A stretch of 64,000 nucleotides of DNA from Agrilutibacter niabensis (GCF_042657165.1 NZ_JBHSNJ010000012.1:1054001-1118000), one strand, 5' to 3'; positions 1 to 11,172 are shown, counted from the stretch's first letter. The notes: generated by a model from the letters alone, not told the origin. Translations and numbers: made by a program.

Positions 1-185
1 TCCATTACCGCAACCTCGACGTGAGCACGATCAAGGAACTCGCACGCCGCTGGGCGCCGGACATCCTCAATGGCGTACGCAAGGATGCCAAGCACACCGC
101 GCTCAGCGACATCCACGATTCCATCGCCGAGTTGCGGCACTACCGCGCCGCGATGGGCAAATTGTCGGGATTGCCAACAGGTTGA
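1..185 (+). CDS. orn: Oligoribonuclease, C-terminal fragment (5' end outside window)
   Basis: Only the last 60 codons are present, read from base 3 to the TGA at 183-185. The tail contains HYRNLDVSTIKEL, RRWAPD and KDAKHTALSDI; the His and Asp of HTALSDI sit where DEDDh-type exonucleases such as oligoribonuclease carry their last catalytic residues. The enzyme degrades 2-5 nt RNA fragments to mononucleotides in the cytoplasm, the last step of RNA turnover and of pGpG removal. The start and the N-terminal DxE motif lie to the left of the window, so the identification rests on the C-terminal third only. The convergent MscS gene ends 30 bp downstream. Confidence 0.85.
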   Translation, partial: HYRNLDVSTIKELARRWAPDILNGVRKDAKHTALSDIHDSIAELRHYRAAMGKLSGLPTG

Positions 186-215
186 TGGCGCCATCGCGCC
201 GCGCGAAGCGGCCGC

Positions 216-1094
216 TCAGCGGGTGAACGCTTCGCCGATGCTGGTGCGCGCGCCCTCGGCGTTGCGGACGAACAGGTGCATGTCCTGTTGCGGGTATGGG
301 ATGTGGATGCCGTTGGCGTCGAATGCCTTCTTGATCCGCTCCAGCAATGCGCACTTCACGGCAAACCAGTCGTCATTGTCCACATGGCAACGAATGCCCA
401 AGTTGACGCTGCTCGCTGCCAGATCGTAGACGAGCACGTCCGGGGACGGCTCGGCCAGTACACGGGGGTCCGCGTGCATTACATCCAGGGCGGCCTGGCG
501 CGCCGCATCGATGTTGTCGCCATAGTCGATTCCGATCACGAGTTCCACCCGTCGCATCGTCCCAGGGGAGCGATTGATGATGGGGGCGGCTGTAATCAGG
601 CTGTTGGGTAGCGAGACCGTCTGGTTGTCGGCACCGCGAAGGCGCGTCTGGAAGATCGTGATCGTCTCCACCTTGCCGGTCTGTGCCGCAATCTCGACCA
701 CGTCACCGACCCGGAACGGCTTGAGGGTCACCAGCATCACGCCGGATGCCACATTGGAGAGCGAGTCCTTCAGTGCGAGACCGACGGCGAGTCCAGCCGC
801 GCCCAGCACCGCGAACATCGAGGCAGGTTGCACACCGAAGAAGAGCTGCAGGATGGCCAGCGCCAGTACGACCAGCAACAGGACGTAGGCCAGACGGGCG
901 AGGAACTGTGCCGCCGTGGCTTCGACCTGCGCCGTGGCGAGTGCGCGCGAAGCGAGTCTCGCCGTCCACTTCGCCATGCGCGCGCCGAGGTATAACGCGA
1001 CCATTGCGCCGGCAAGACGCAGGCCGACGCTTAAGGCGATTTCCGACCAGTTGTCGGCTTGGGTGATGTCACCTAGCGGCTCGAATAGGTTCAA
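216..1094 (-). CDS. Small-conductance mechanosensitive channel (MscS family)
   Basis: 292-aa inner-membrane protein, close to the usual MscS length. Hydrophobic segments lie near residues 20-40, 65-85 and 90-115. The third is the Gly/Ala-rich pore helix (FAVLGAAGLAVGLALKDSL), followed directly by the MscS beta-domain signature around FRVGDVVEIAAQTGKVETI. The C-terminal alpha/beta part follows. The family opens under membrane tension and releases solutes during hypo-osmotic shock. The start is a TTG at 1092-1094, chosen because AGGAG lies six bases upstream and the reading frame has no better ATG. It lies 58 bp downstream of the ppsA stop on the same strand, so read-through from ppsA is possible. 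Which MscS paralogue it represents cannot be told. Confidence 0.9.
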   Translation of the reverse strand: MNLFEPLGDITQADNWSEIALSVGLRLAGAMVALYLGARMAKWTARLASRALATAQVEATAAQFLARLAYVLLLVVLALAILQLFFGVQPASMFAVLGAAGLAVGLALKDSLSNVASGVMLVTLKPFRVGDVVEIAAQTGKVETITIFQTRLRGADNQTVSLPNSLITAAPIINRSPGTMRRVELVIGIDYGDNIDAARQAALDVMHADPRVLAEPSPDVLVYDLAASSVNLGIRCHVDNDDWFAVKCALLERIKKAFDANGIHIPYPQQDMHLFVRNAEGARTSIGEAFTR

Positions 1095-1152
1095 GTCAGA
1101 CTCCTGGCGCAGCCTGCACCGGGCATCGCGAAGGTGGAGGGCGGCCGGCGTT

Positions 1153-3525
<2,373 letters not shown>

Positions 3526-3657
3526 GACGGATCTCCGAGGGAGTAGGGGCCCGGCGGCCTGGGATGGCGAAACCGCTATTATCGCCGCTGCGTCGGGCCC
3601 AGACAAACGCGGCCCCATGGTTTTTCCGCTGTTGACGACCCTTTGGCGAGGTATGTG

Positions 3658-4479
3658 ATGCCTGGAGTGCGGCCAGTCTTCTACGTGTCCGACGGTACCG
3701 GCATCACTGCCGAGACCATCGGCCACAGCCTGCTCACGCAGTTCACCCAGACCCGCTTCGTCACCGAGCGCTATTCCTTCGTCGACAGCGTCGAACGCGG
3801 GGACGAAATCGCGGCCAAGATCCGCGAATCCGGTGCGCAATATGGCGTTCGCCCGGTGGTGATCAACTCCTGCATGAACAGCAACGTCAGTGCCGCCCTT
3901 GCGGAGAGTGGTGCGCTCATGCTCGACGTGTTCGCTCCCTTCATCGAGCCGCTGGAGCGCGAATTGGGCGAGGCGCGCGAGCGCCGCATCGGTCAGGCGC
4001 ATGGCCTAGTGGATTTCGAAACCTACCATCGCCGGATCAACGCGATGAACTTCGCCCTGACCCACGACGACGGTGCCGCAACGGACTATGCGGGCTCGGA
4101 CGTCATCCTGGTGGCTGTCTCGCGCGCGGGAAAGACGCCAACCTGCGTGTACCTGGCGCTGCATTACGGCATCCGGGCAGCGAACTACCCGCTGACCGAG
4201 GAAGACCTCGAGCACGATCGGCTGCCGCCGCGCCTGCGTCCCTGGCGCAACAAGCTGTTCGGACTGACGATCGACCCGGTCCGGCTGCAACAGATCCGCC
4301 AGGAGCGCCGACCCAATTCGCGATACGCCCAGTTCGAGACCTGCAGGCGGGAAGTGGCCGCGGCGGAAATGATGTTCCGTGGCGAGGGCATCCCCACCCT
4401 CAGTACCACGCACACGTCGATCGAGGAAATCGCCAGCAAGGTGCTCTCGACCCTGGGCATCCACCGCGAGATGTTCTGA
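3658..4479 (+). CDS. ppsR: PEP synthase regulatory protein (bifunctional kinase/pyrophosphorylase, DUF299)
   Basis: 273 aa, standard for the family. The protein starts MPGVRPVFYVSDGTGITAE, the conserved DUF299 N-terminus, and carries the P-loop-like VSRAGKTPT near residues 155-163. ANYPLTEEDLE follows, also family-conserved. PpsR uses ADP to phosphorylate an active-site Thr of PpsA and so switch it off, and Pi to remove the phosphate. The ATG at 3658 is preferred over in-frame TTG 3643 and GTG 3655, because GCGAGG lies just upstream and homology begins there. It is divergent from ppsA, an arrangement found widely in proteobacteria, which supports both assignments. Confidence 0.95.
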   Translation: MPGVRPVFYVSDGTGITAETIGHSLLTQFTQTRFVTERYSFVDSVERGDEIAAKIRESGAQYGVRPVVINSCMNSNVSAALAESGALMLDVFAPFIEPLERELGEARERRIGQAHGLVDFETYHRRINAMNFALTHDDGAATDYAGSDVILVAVSRAGKTPTCVYLALHYGIRAANYPLTEEDLEHDRLPPRLRPWRNKLFGLTIDPVRLQQIRQERRPNSRYAQFETCRREVAAAEMMFRGEGIPTLSTTHTSIEEIASKVLSTLGIHREMF

Positions 4480-4595
4480 GCGCTGTACTGAAGCTGAAAG
4501 AGCGTCATTCTGCGCGGGGGGAACAATGACATTAGGCGCGTTGGACGCACGCGTCAACGCTCCCGCTATGCGCATTCCGCGTGTAGGATCGGGGC

Positions 4596-5108
4596 ATGCA
4601 GAAGATCGCTACCCGCACTGCGCATGTCGACACTCTGGGGCGCCTGAGGCTCGGTAAGTTCGGCTGGCTGATGGCGCTCTATGCCGAGAATCACGCGCGT
4701 CTCCAGCGCCTGTTCGAGCCGGCGGATCTCCTGCCCGGCCATTACGAATCCGTCATCTCCGACGGCCTGCCGTTGCAGCTGGATGTGCTTGAACAGCACC
4801 GCTACACGACCGAATTGCGCCTGACCTACAGCATGCTCGATCCGTTGACCGGGGAGCCCGATCCATCGGCGTACCTGCGCGTGTACCACGACACCCGCCA
4901 GGTCGAGGCCACGCATTGCTACGTCGGCCGCCGCTGGCAGGACGTGATCGGCATGTATCCGCCGCCGGCGGCGGTGATCGGTCATCGGTTGCGGATGAAC
5001 ACCTTCCTCGGAAAATGGCTCCAATACCTGGCCGAAGGCGGCCACGGTGTCGCCACGCTGCGATTGCAAGCGCAGGCGGATGTGAAAAAAATCGAAAAGG
5101 TGGCTTGA
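4596..5108 (+). CDS. DUF1249 family protein (YqiB-like)
   Basis: 170 aa, soluble, no signal peptide or membrane segment. The sequence has the DUF1249 pattern: GWLMALYAENHARLQRLF near residues 25-42, then LDVLEQHRYTTELRLTY, LRVYHDTRQVEATHCY and a C-terminal NTFLGKWLQYL. Escherichia coli yqiB belongs to this family; its biochemical role is unknown, and in enterobacteria it lies beside the cAMP phosphodiesterase and ADP-ribose pyrophosphatase genes. Here it stands alone between ppsR and a tRNA pair, with no operon partner. The start ATG at 4596 follows a TAGGAT-like -10 element by only about 10 bases, so a leaderless or very short leader transcript is possible. Confidence 0.8.
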   Translation: MQKIATRTAHVDTLGRLRLGKFGWLMALYAENHARLQRLFEPADLLPGHYESVISDGLPLQLDVLEQHRYTTELRLTYSMLDPLTGEPDPSAYLRVYHDTRQVEATHCYVGRRWQDVIGMYPPPAAVIGHRLRMNTFLGKWLQYLAEGGHGVATLRLQAQADVKKIEKVA

Positions 5109-5153
5109 CGGTCCAGAATCGGCCCCCTAAACTTGCGGTCTTTCCAGCGCCGT

Positions 5154-5229
5154 GGGGCCATAGCTCAGCTGGGAGAGCGCCTGCATGGCATGCAGGAGGT
5201 CGGCGGTTCGATCCCGCCTGGCTCCACCA
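5154..5229 (+). tRNA. tRNA-Ala (anticodon GGC)
   Basis: The sequence folds as a complete cloverleaf. The acceptor stem GGGGCCA pairs with TGGCTCC (one G-U pair). The D arm follows TAGCTCAG. The anticodon stem CCTGC/GCAGG encloses the loop ATGGCAT with anticodon GGC. The T arm holds the canonical GGTTCGATCC core. The 3' CCA is encoded. Upstream is the DUF1249 gene, and a tRNA-Glu lies 98 bp downstream on the same strand, so the two may be co-transcribed. Confidence 0.97.
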
Positions 5230-5327
5230 ACTTCTGGAACGAATTTTCAGAAGGCGCATCGGAACAAGTTTTAAAAACAGGCCGGCTTTCAGCGAAGTCC
5301 ATCTCGATGAAAGCAAAGTTCTACAGC

Positions 5328-5403
5328 GTCCCCATCGTCTAGAGGCCTAGGACATTACCCTTTCACGGTAGCGACCGGGGTTCGAATCCCCGTGGGGACG
5401 CCA
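5328..5403 (+). tRNA. tRNA-Glu (anticodon TTC)
   Basis: Complete cloverleaf: acceptor GTCCCCA pairs with TGGGGAC, the anticodon loop CTTTCAC gives TTC, and the T arm is CCGGGGTTCGAATCCCCG. The encoded CCA ends at 5403. Its 3' half, from the anticodon loop to a few bases beyond CCA, is duplicated at 8296-8345. This is the usual mark of a tRNA used as an integration site. Confidence 0.97.
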
Positions 5404-5409
5404 ATTGAT
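5360..5409 (+). repeat. Direct repeat copy 1: 3' end of tRNA-Glu (putative attachment site)
   Basis: These 50 bases run from the anticodon loop of tRNA-Glu to six bases past its CCA. They are identical to 8296-8345 except at one position (A at 5370, G at 8306). Such a repeat of a tRNA 3' end is what integration by a tyrosine recombinase leaves behind. The intact tRNA sits at this left copy. Confidence 0.8.
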
Positions 5410-5419
5410 TCAAGCACCT

Positions 5420-5450
5420 AGGGCTCCGGAAACGGGGCCCTAATTGTTTT
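5420..5450 (+). terminator. Rho-independent terminator after tRNA-Glu
   Basis: AGGGCTCC (5420-5427) pairs with GGGGCCCT (5434-5441) across the loop GGAAAC. The 8-bp stem has one G-U pair and is followed by AATTGTTTT. It lies 17 bases after the tRNA CCA, as expected for the end of the tRNA transcript. Confidence 0.8.
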
Positions 5451-5806
5451 GGGGAGTTTGTGGGGAATGTATTCCGATACGCCGCAGCTTCTCGGCGCAC
5501 TGCGCGGTATCCCATTGGGCCTTGCTGAGGGAGCATGGCCGTTCGCCAGTACTTCGACACTGTGGGCGTAATCCCCACGCGCCTGGTCGCTCGCGCCCAT
5601 TGAGTTCATCTAGCGCGGCATAGCGGCGTAGCGGCGACCATACCTGCATCACTCGGGCGATCCCGGCGTCAGTTGGTCGCTGTATGCCTGCGTGGGCACC
5701 CTGCAGGCCCGTCAGCAGGGGGCGGACAGCTTCAGTGCCTTGGACACCAGGTGCGCAGCGTTGAACTGCGATGCGCCGGGAGCAGGCCGTGCGTGGCCAG
5801 ACTGGC
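5451..5806. other. No intact gene; left end of the tRNA-Glu island
   Basis: Only short open frames occur here, without codon bias or a recognisable domain. Minus-strand frames between 5440 and 5652 overlap each other and look like decayed coding sequence. This is where the integrase of a tRNA-inserted element would normally lie, but no integrase motif (R...HxxR...Y) could be read in any frame. Confidence 0.5.
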
Positions 5807-6235
5807 TCAGCTCTTTCCTGAAGTCTGGACGCGAGGGAAGTAGCGCATCACGAAGAACAGGTACGCCAGCCAGAGTGCGAACCATACCGATGCGACGGCA
5901 AGCAGCCTGACCGTGAACAGGATCAGACTCGGCGCCAGGAACAGCAGGATGCATCCGAGCAGCCAGAAGCGATCGCCTCGGCGCGAGTAGTGGGCGCGTT
6001 CGGCATCGTCGATCCGGCCGCCAAGCGAGGCGCCGTAATAATAGAAGGACGAGAACGCGAATGAGAACGTCGCCACACCCATCACGATCAACGTGGCTTG
6101 ATACGAAAAGGCGTCGACTTGGCCGCTTGTGAACCTCGGGTACAGAAAGAACAGCAGGAACGTGAAGATCGCGATGCTCGACGCCGCGAGCTGATACGAC
6201 CGATTGACGTTGGCTGCGGCAAGCTCGTCGGCCAT
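5807..6235 (-). CDS. Small multi-pass membrane protein of unknown function
   Basis: 142 aa with about four hydrophobic segments: near residues 15-33 (AASSIAIFTFLLFFLYP), 46-66 (TLIVMGVATFSFAFSSFYYY), 90-110 (FWLLGCILLFLAPSLILFTV) and 113-132 (LAVASVWFALWLAYLFFVMR). I do not recognise the family. The open frame extends to 6283, but the ATG at 6235 is preferred because GAGGAG stands seven to eight bases upstream and the extra N-terminal residues are unremarkable. It lies alone inside the region bracketed by the tRNA-Glu 3'-end repeats, divergent from the DUF1254 lipoprotein gene, so it may be cargo of that element. No residue pattern suggests an enzyme or transporter; conserved polar residues inside the membrane are few. 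Confidence 0.7.
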   Translation of the reverse strand: MADELAAANVNRSYQLAASSIAIFTFLLFFLYPRFTSGQVDAFSYQATLIVMGVATFSFAFSSFYYYGASLGGRIDDAERAHYSRRGDRFWLLGCILLFLAPSLILFTVRLLAVASVWFALWLAYLFFVMRYFPRVQTSGKS

Positions 6236-6487
6236 GGGATATCTCCTCACCTCGCCATAGGTCGCAGTGCTCGTGGAGTCCACGAGAAGGGAAAGATACT
6301 ACCCCTGGAGAGTGCTCCTGCTCGTACAAGCATGATGCCCGGCGCTCTGGCCGAACGCGGGCATCCGTCCTATGACCGCTCCCCGACCCAAGGCGGGCAC
6401 CCGTACTCACACCCGCTAAACGCGACCAGACCAAGACTGCCCATCTTCGTCGGCATGGATGCTTGCCGACATTGAGGAGGTGGCCTC

Positions 6488-7603
6488 ATGAATGCCCGAA
6501 ACAATGCAGCCCTCGTGTGTGCGGCTTTCGTCGCCTGCATCGTCGTGACGGCCGCAGGGTGCCAGAAGCCGGCCGACGAGGCCCCGTCCGAGCCGGCGGC
6601 GTCGGGTACGTCCCAGCCGGCGGATGCTGCGGTATCGACCCCTGCTTCGCAGCCGACACTGGTGACCGAAGAGAACTTCGTCCGCGCAGAGAGCGACAAG
6701 TATTTCAGCGCTCGGGTCGCGGGGAGTGGCATCGGCAAGCTCGGGGTCCTCCGAGAGTTGATGCCGATCGACAATCAGTCAGTGATCCGATCGAATCGTG
6801 ACACGCTGTATTCGCCTGGGGTTTTCGACCTCGAAGCCGGCCCGGTAACGGTCACGTTGCCGGAACCGGGCAAGCGCTTCATGTCGGCGCTGGTGATCGA
6901 CCAGGACGAGTACGCGCTGAAGACGGTGTACGCACCGGCGACATTCACCGTTTCGAAGGACGACGCCGAAACGCGGTACGTGCTGATCGGCGTTCGGACG
7001 TTTGCCGATCCGAACGATCCGGCGGACATGAAGGCCGCCCACGCGCTGCAGGATCAGGTCAAGGTGGAGCAGGCTGGTACAGGCTCTTGGGAAGTCCCCG
7101 GTTGGGATTCGGCGAGCCGGGACAGTGTCCGTGCACAGCTGATCCAGCGCGCTGCGACATTGACCGACAGTCGCGGGATGTTTGGTCCGAGAGGGAAGGT
7201 GGACCCGGAGAAGCACTTGATCGGTGCCGCCAGCGGCTGGGGCGGAAACAACGAGAAGGACGCGCTCTACCTGACCGTCGTGCCGCCGAAGAACGACGGG
7301 AAGACAGTGCACACGATGAAGATCGAGCCTGGTGTTCCGGTCGATGCCTTCTGGTCGGTCAGCGTGTACGGGCCGGATGGCTACTTCCACAAGAACGATC
7401 TGGACGCATATTCGATCAATGGCGTCACCGCAAAGAAAGCGGCCGACGGTTCGGTCACCATCCAGTTCGGTGGTTGTGACGGCAAGGTGCCGAACTGCCT
7501 GCCGATCCTGGAAGGCTGGAACTACTGGGTGCGGCTCTACCGCCCGAAGCAGGCCATCCTCGACGGCACCTGGAAGTTCCCGGAAGCCAAACCTGCGTCC
7601 TGA
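6488..7603 (+). CDS. DUF1254/DUF1214 domain lipoprotein
   Basis: 371 aa. The N-terminus has a lipoprotein signal: hydrophobic AALVCAAFVACIVVTAAGC with the lipid-attachment Cys near residue 25, then a Pro/Ala/Ser linker to about residue 58. The DUF1254 part follows, with NQSVIRSNRDTLYSPGVFDL near 96-115 and an immunoglobulin-like beta fold. The C-terminal DUF1214 part has VDAFWSVSVYGPDGYFHKND, YSINGV and LPILEGWNYWVRLYRP. Family members are secreted or periplasmic with no settled enzymatic role. AGGAGG ends only a few bases before the ATG and fixes the start. It is the only sizeable gene of the tRNA-Glu island and has no operon partner. Length and domain order are normal for the family. Confidence 0.82.
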   Translation: MNARNNAALVCAAFVACIVVTAAGCQKPADEAPSEPAASGTSQPADAAVSTPASQPTLVTEENFVRAESDKYFSARVAGSGIGKLGVLRELMPIDNQSVIRSNRDTLYSPGVFDLEAGPVTVTLPEPGKRFMSALVIDQDEYALKTVYAPATFTVSKDDAETRYVLIGVRTFADPNDPADMKAAHALQDQVKVEQAGTGSWEVPGWDSASRDSVRAQLIQRAATLTDSRGMFGPRGKVDPEKHLIGAASGWGGNNEKDALYLTVVPPKNDGKTVHTMKIEPGVPVDAFWSVSVYGPDGYFHKNDLDAYSINGVTAKKAADGSVTIQFGGCDGKVPNCLPILEGWNYWVRLYRPKQAILDGTWKFPEAKPAS

Positions 7604-7637
7604 GCTTCGACGTGTTGCCGCACCACGCCTGGTACAG

Positions 7638-7819
7638 ATGTCCGCTTCTGGCCTATTCTGTTGAAAAACTCGGAGCACTTCGAAATCACCCTGGAAACAG
7701 TTCGTTTCTAGCGGTTTTTAGCGCTGCAAGCGGTCATAAGTGAACTCTCGTGGCTGATTTTTTGACGCCTTGGCGGAACCACCGAGTTTTTCAACAGAAT
7801 AGGCGCCGAAAGCGGACAT
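7638..7819. mobile_element. 182-bp inverted-repeat element (MITE-like or IS relic)
   Basis: The left arm 7638-7673 and right arm 7782-7819 are inverted copies of each other. The inner 22 bases (ending CTGTTGAAAAACTCGG) match perfectly; the outer part (ATGTCCGCTT...) matches with a 2-base indel and small differences. The 108-bp centre has no open frame and is AT-richer than the surroundings. Long terminal inverted repeats around a short non-coding core are typical of a miniature inverted-repeat element or an IS that lost its transposase. No flanking target duplication was obvious. Confidence 0.6.
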
Positions 7820-8295
7820 CGATGGCGCAGCGACCAGCGATCGCTCGCAGGTACGCACACCTTCGTGCGCCAAAAAGCAAGGGCGAAGCCTGTGCGCGGA
7901 CTCCACGAAACCGGTGCCACTGACAGCTTCTCCGCTCTCAAATAGTATTGCTGCCACCGTTCCGGCCAACTCGATCAGCGACGGTAGGTCGCCCCGCTGA
8001 TCGTCGACCCATCGCTCTGTTCAGCCTTTTCGATAAGCCCGAATCCCAGAAGGGAGGGAGTGGGGCCTGTAGTCCCAAGGGCGTAAGCAGGCTGTTTACC
8101 GAAAGGCATCAGATGCGTGATCTCCGATGGCATCGTGACGGGCTGGGCGCCGCGAGAACCCCCAGGAAGCATTGGCCCCTTGGTGCGGTTTCCTCAACAG
8201 GCCATGTTAGCCACGCGATCTACTTGTGAGCCGCGATCCTGAGGAGCGCCCGCGTTGTGAACGTGAGCGAACGTTTACGCACATCATTGACTCCG
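7820..8295. other. No gene recognised; right end of the tRNA-Glu island
   Basis: Several short overlapping frames on both strands lack coding bias and motifs. The stretch is lower in GC than the chromosome core genes around it. It ends at the second copy of the tRNA-Glu 3' sequence. I see nothing functional here. Confidence 0.5.
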
Positions 8296-8345
8296 CTTTC
8301 ACGGTGGCGACCGGGGTTCGAATCCCCGTGGGGACGCCAATTGAT
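8296..8345 (+). repeat. Direct repeat copy 2: partial tRNA-Glu 3' end (putative attachment site)
   Basis: The 50-bp copy of 5360-5409 has one mismatch. It contains the T arm, 3' acceptor strand and CCA but no 5' half, so it is not a functional tRNA. It marks the right boundary of a 2.9-kb segment inserted at tRNA-Glu. Confidence 0.8.
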
Positions 8346-8550
8346 GCAGCCACCAGACGAGCGAAATATGGCCCTGGCTGCTTTGTCGTGTTCGTATGGA
8401 TTCCGCGTCGTATCAGTTCAGAAGAATATCCGAGCGACGTTGCAATGTGTCGAGCAGCGTCTTCCAGCAGCGATGCGATGATCGTGAGCAGGCAGCGACG
8501 TTGGAATCCAACCTGCTGCCGCATCGATGACTCAATGAATCGACGAATCG

Positions 8551-11172
8551 TCAGTGCGTCAATCCAAGCAGCCGCGCGCGGTCGACCGCATGCTTGCGGT
8601 TGCCGGCCGAGAGCTTGAGGAACAGGTTCTTGAGGTGCCACTTCACGGTCTCGCCGCTGATGTCCAGGGTGCGGCCGATCTCCTTGTTCGACATGCCCTT
8701 GTCGATCAGGGACAGGATCTCCGCTTCCTTCGAGGTGAGCAGGCCATACCGTGTCGGTGCCGAGCGGATTGGCGTCGGGGCAGGGGTCGGCGCTTGGCTG
8801 TTGGACGGTGCGTGAAGTTCCGATGCCATCTCCACCGCAAGCGGATGGGTGTCGGCGAGCAGGCGCGCGCATCCCAGGATGTCGGCCAGGCCGAGCGCTT
8901 CCCGCAGCAGCGGCAACGCCTGGGCGTCGTCGCGTTGCCGCGCGACGACCGCGCGCAGCACCTTGACCGTGAGCGCGTTCCGTCCCAGGTGCAATCGGGC
9001 GGCGAGCGTGTCGGCGGTCGCGATCTGCCGGTCCGCCTCATCGAGCTGGTGCGCCGCCAGCGCCGCGTAGGCCCGGGCGATGGCGGCGATGAGCTGATAG
9101 TGCGGCGCGAATAGCCGGAGGTCATCCTGCTCGAACGCCTCGGCCAACCCTTCCTGCATCGCCAGCAAGCGGGCGACGGTTTCGCCGCGGCCGCGCAGCG
9201 CATGGATGCGGATCTGCTCGGCCAGCGCGTGCGCGCGCAGGCGCGGCAATTGTCGCCGCTCGGCGACGGCGTCCAGGTTACCCAGCACGTTCAGGGCGCG
9301 GCGTTCGTCGTTCTGGTTGAGGGCAAGGTAGGTCAGCGTGCGATACGCAAGCAGGACGTTGTCAGGAAAGCCGCTGCGTTCGATGACGTCGAGCCGGTTA
9401 GCGAGCAGGGCCTCGGCAGCCGCCGGCTGGTCGCGCTCGAAGAGCGCGGCGGCAAGCACCGATGCCTGCAGGCTCGCCACCATGCCGCGACGACGCCCCT
9501 CGCGCTCGGCCTGGGCCAGCGCAGGACGCATGGCCGCCTCGGCCTGGAAGGCGTCGCCATCCCAGAGATGGCTCATGCCGACCAGCATCCGTCCGAAGTG
9601 GGTGGCCAGGCGCAGCGAGCCGCCGCTGCCGTATCGCGAGGCCCGCGCGATCCACTCGCGCACGTCGCCGGTGGCGCCTTCGTGCAATGCAACGAGCGCG
9701 CTCGAATTCAGATGCGACACCACATGCAGCGGTTCGCCGCCGCAATCTTCCTGACGCGGCCAGCGCGCGACGAAAGCGGGCATGAGACCCATCCGGTCGG
9801 CGTACGCCGCCGCGCCCGCGGCGACGCGCAGCGCGAAGGCCAGCGATTGCGGAGGGGTGGACGGATCATCGATGGCCTTGCGCGCCATATCCAGCGCCGC
9901 TGCGTTGCGATCGCCCAGCGCCAGGATCGACGCCGCGGCCAGGCGGAGGTCGAGGTCGCCGGCCAGCATCTTCGGCGGAATGTGGTCCAGCCATTCGCGC
10001 GCCTCGGCGTACTTGCCCGAAATGGCCAGGGTCCACAGCGATCGCGTCGCATGCGCCTGCGCGAGCGCGTGGTCGCCCGCTGCGAGCGCATGGCCGGCGG
10101 CCTCGTGGAAGCGCTCCTGTCCAGCGAACCATTGCGCGGCGCGCGCATGCAGCGTTGCCTGCTCGGCCCGCGGCAGCCGCTCGAAACGGGCCAGCAGGAA
10201 GTCGCGCGCGAGCGGATGCAGGCGGATCCAGTCCGTGCGTTCGCCCAGCATCACGATCGGCGTTTCCGCGGCGAGTTGGTCCAGCACTTCCGCCGCATCC
10301 TCGACGCCGGTTACGGCGACGCACAGTTCGGCGTTCATCGGGTCGAGGATGGCGATGCGCGCCAGGAAGCCGGCCATCGCCGGCGACAACCGCGCAAGTA
10401 GTGATTCGACGAAGTAGTCCTGGATGGTGCCGTGGCGGGCCGACAGCGACTCCAGTGCGGTCACGGGATCCGGTGCGTGCTCGATCGCGGCGATCGCCAG
10501 TTGCAGTCCGAGCGGCCAGCCTTCGGTGGTTTCGTGCAGGTGCGCCCGCGCGTCCACGCTCAACTGCGGCAGTCGCTTTTCGAGCAGATCGATCGACTCC
10601 TCCAGCCGCAGCCGCAGCGCATCCGTCGCCAGCGCGGCGAAATGGCCCTTGGCGGCCAGTTCCGCGACCTGCAGCGGCAACTGGATACGCGAGCCGAATA
10701 CGACATGCAGGTTCGCCGGCGCGTTGAGCAGCAGGTATTGCACCGTGCTGCGCAGCGTGGCCTTCGGGAGGCGCTCGGCGTCATCGAGGATCAGCACGGT
10801 TTCGACGCCTTGCTGGGCGACTTCGGACAGCAACGTGGTCAGGGCTTCCATCCCGCCCTTGACGGCCTGCTGCGCGACGCCCGGAGTGGGGCGTCCGCTC
10901 GCCTCGCGTATCGACTGGAACACGGCTTCGGCGAAGCGCACCGGGTCGTCCTGTGTGTCGGCCGTCAGCCATGCGACCCGCGCGCCCTGGGCGAGCCAAC
11001 GGCGTCGCCATTGCAGCAACAGAGTCGTCTTGCCGAAGCCCGCCGGTGCGACCACCGCGATCGCGGTGCGGTCGTGGACGTCATCCCAGAATCGCTGCAG
11101 CCGCTCGCGCTCCAGCGCTGTGCGCGGCATGCGAGGCGGCGTGGCTTTCAGGGCGAACTCGGATTCGGACAT
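8551..11172 (-). CDS. MalT-like LuxR-family ATP-dependent transcriptional regulator
   Basis: 873 aa, the usual size of large LuxR (LAL/MalT) regulators. An N-terminal STAND-type NTPase has Walker A APAGFGKTTLLLQW near residues 40-53 and Walker B TVLILDDAERL near 125-135. A long helical, TPR-like sensor region fills the middle. The C-terminal LuxR helix-turn-helix reads LTSKEAEILSLIDKGMSNKE followed by ISGETVKWHLKNLFLKL. MalT-type proteins bind an inducer and ATP, oligomerise and activate transcription. I chose ATG 11172 (MSESEFALKATPPR), where homology normally starts; an upstream ATG at 11337 has a better GAGG site and would add 55 residues. The neighbours give no clue to the regulated genes. 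Confidence 0.85.
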   Translation of the reverse strand: MSESEFALKATPPRMPRTALERERLQRFWDDVHDRTAIAVVAPAGFGKTTLLLQWRRRWLAQGARVAWLTADTQDDPVRFAEAVFQSIREASGRPTPGVAQQAVKGGMEALTTLLSEVAQQGVETVLILDDAERLPKATLRSTVQYLLLNAPANLHVVFGSRIQLPLQVAELAAKGHFAALATDALRLRLEESIDLLEKRLPQLSVDARAHLHETTEGWPLGLQLAIAAIEHAPDPVTALESLSARHGTIQDYFVESLLARLSPAMAGFLARIAILDPMNAELCVAVTGVEDAAEVLDQLAAETPIVMLGERTDWIRLHPLARDFLLARFERLPRAEQATLHARAAQWFAGQERFHEAAGHALAAGDHALAQAHATRSLWTLAISGKYAEAREWLDHIPPKMLAGDLDLRLAAASILALGDRNAAALDMARKAIDDPSTPPQSLAFALRVAAGAAAYADRMGLMPAFVARWPRQEDCGGEPLHVVSHLNSSALVALHEGATGDVREWIARASRYGSGGSLRLATHFGRMLVGMSHLWDGDAFQAEAAMRPALAQAEREGRRRGMVASLQASVLAAALFERDQPAAAEALLANRLDVIERSGFPDNVLLAYRTLTYLALNQNDERRALNVLGNLDAVAERRQLPRLRAHALAEQIRIHALRGRGETVARLLAMQEGLAEAFEQDDLRLFAPHYQLIAAIARAYAALAAHQLDEADRQIATADTLAARLHLGRNALTVKVLRAVVARQRDDAQALPLLREALGLADILGCARLLADTHPLAVEMASELHAPSNSQAPTPAPTPIRSAPTRYGLLTSKEAEILSLIDKGMSNKEIGRTLDISGETVKWHLKNLFLKLSAGNRKHAVDRARLLGLTH

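Noticed and set aside
5440..5652. Integrase remnant
   Set aside because: Position fits, but no tyrosine-recombinase motif could be read in any frame.
7708..7969. Minus-strand frames of 77-83 aa near the inverted-repeat element
   Set aside because: They run through the repeat arm, overlap each other and have no coding signature or RBS.
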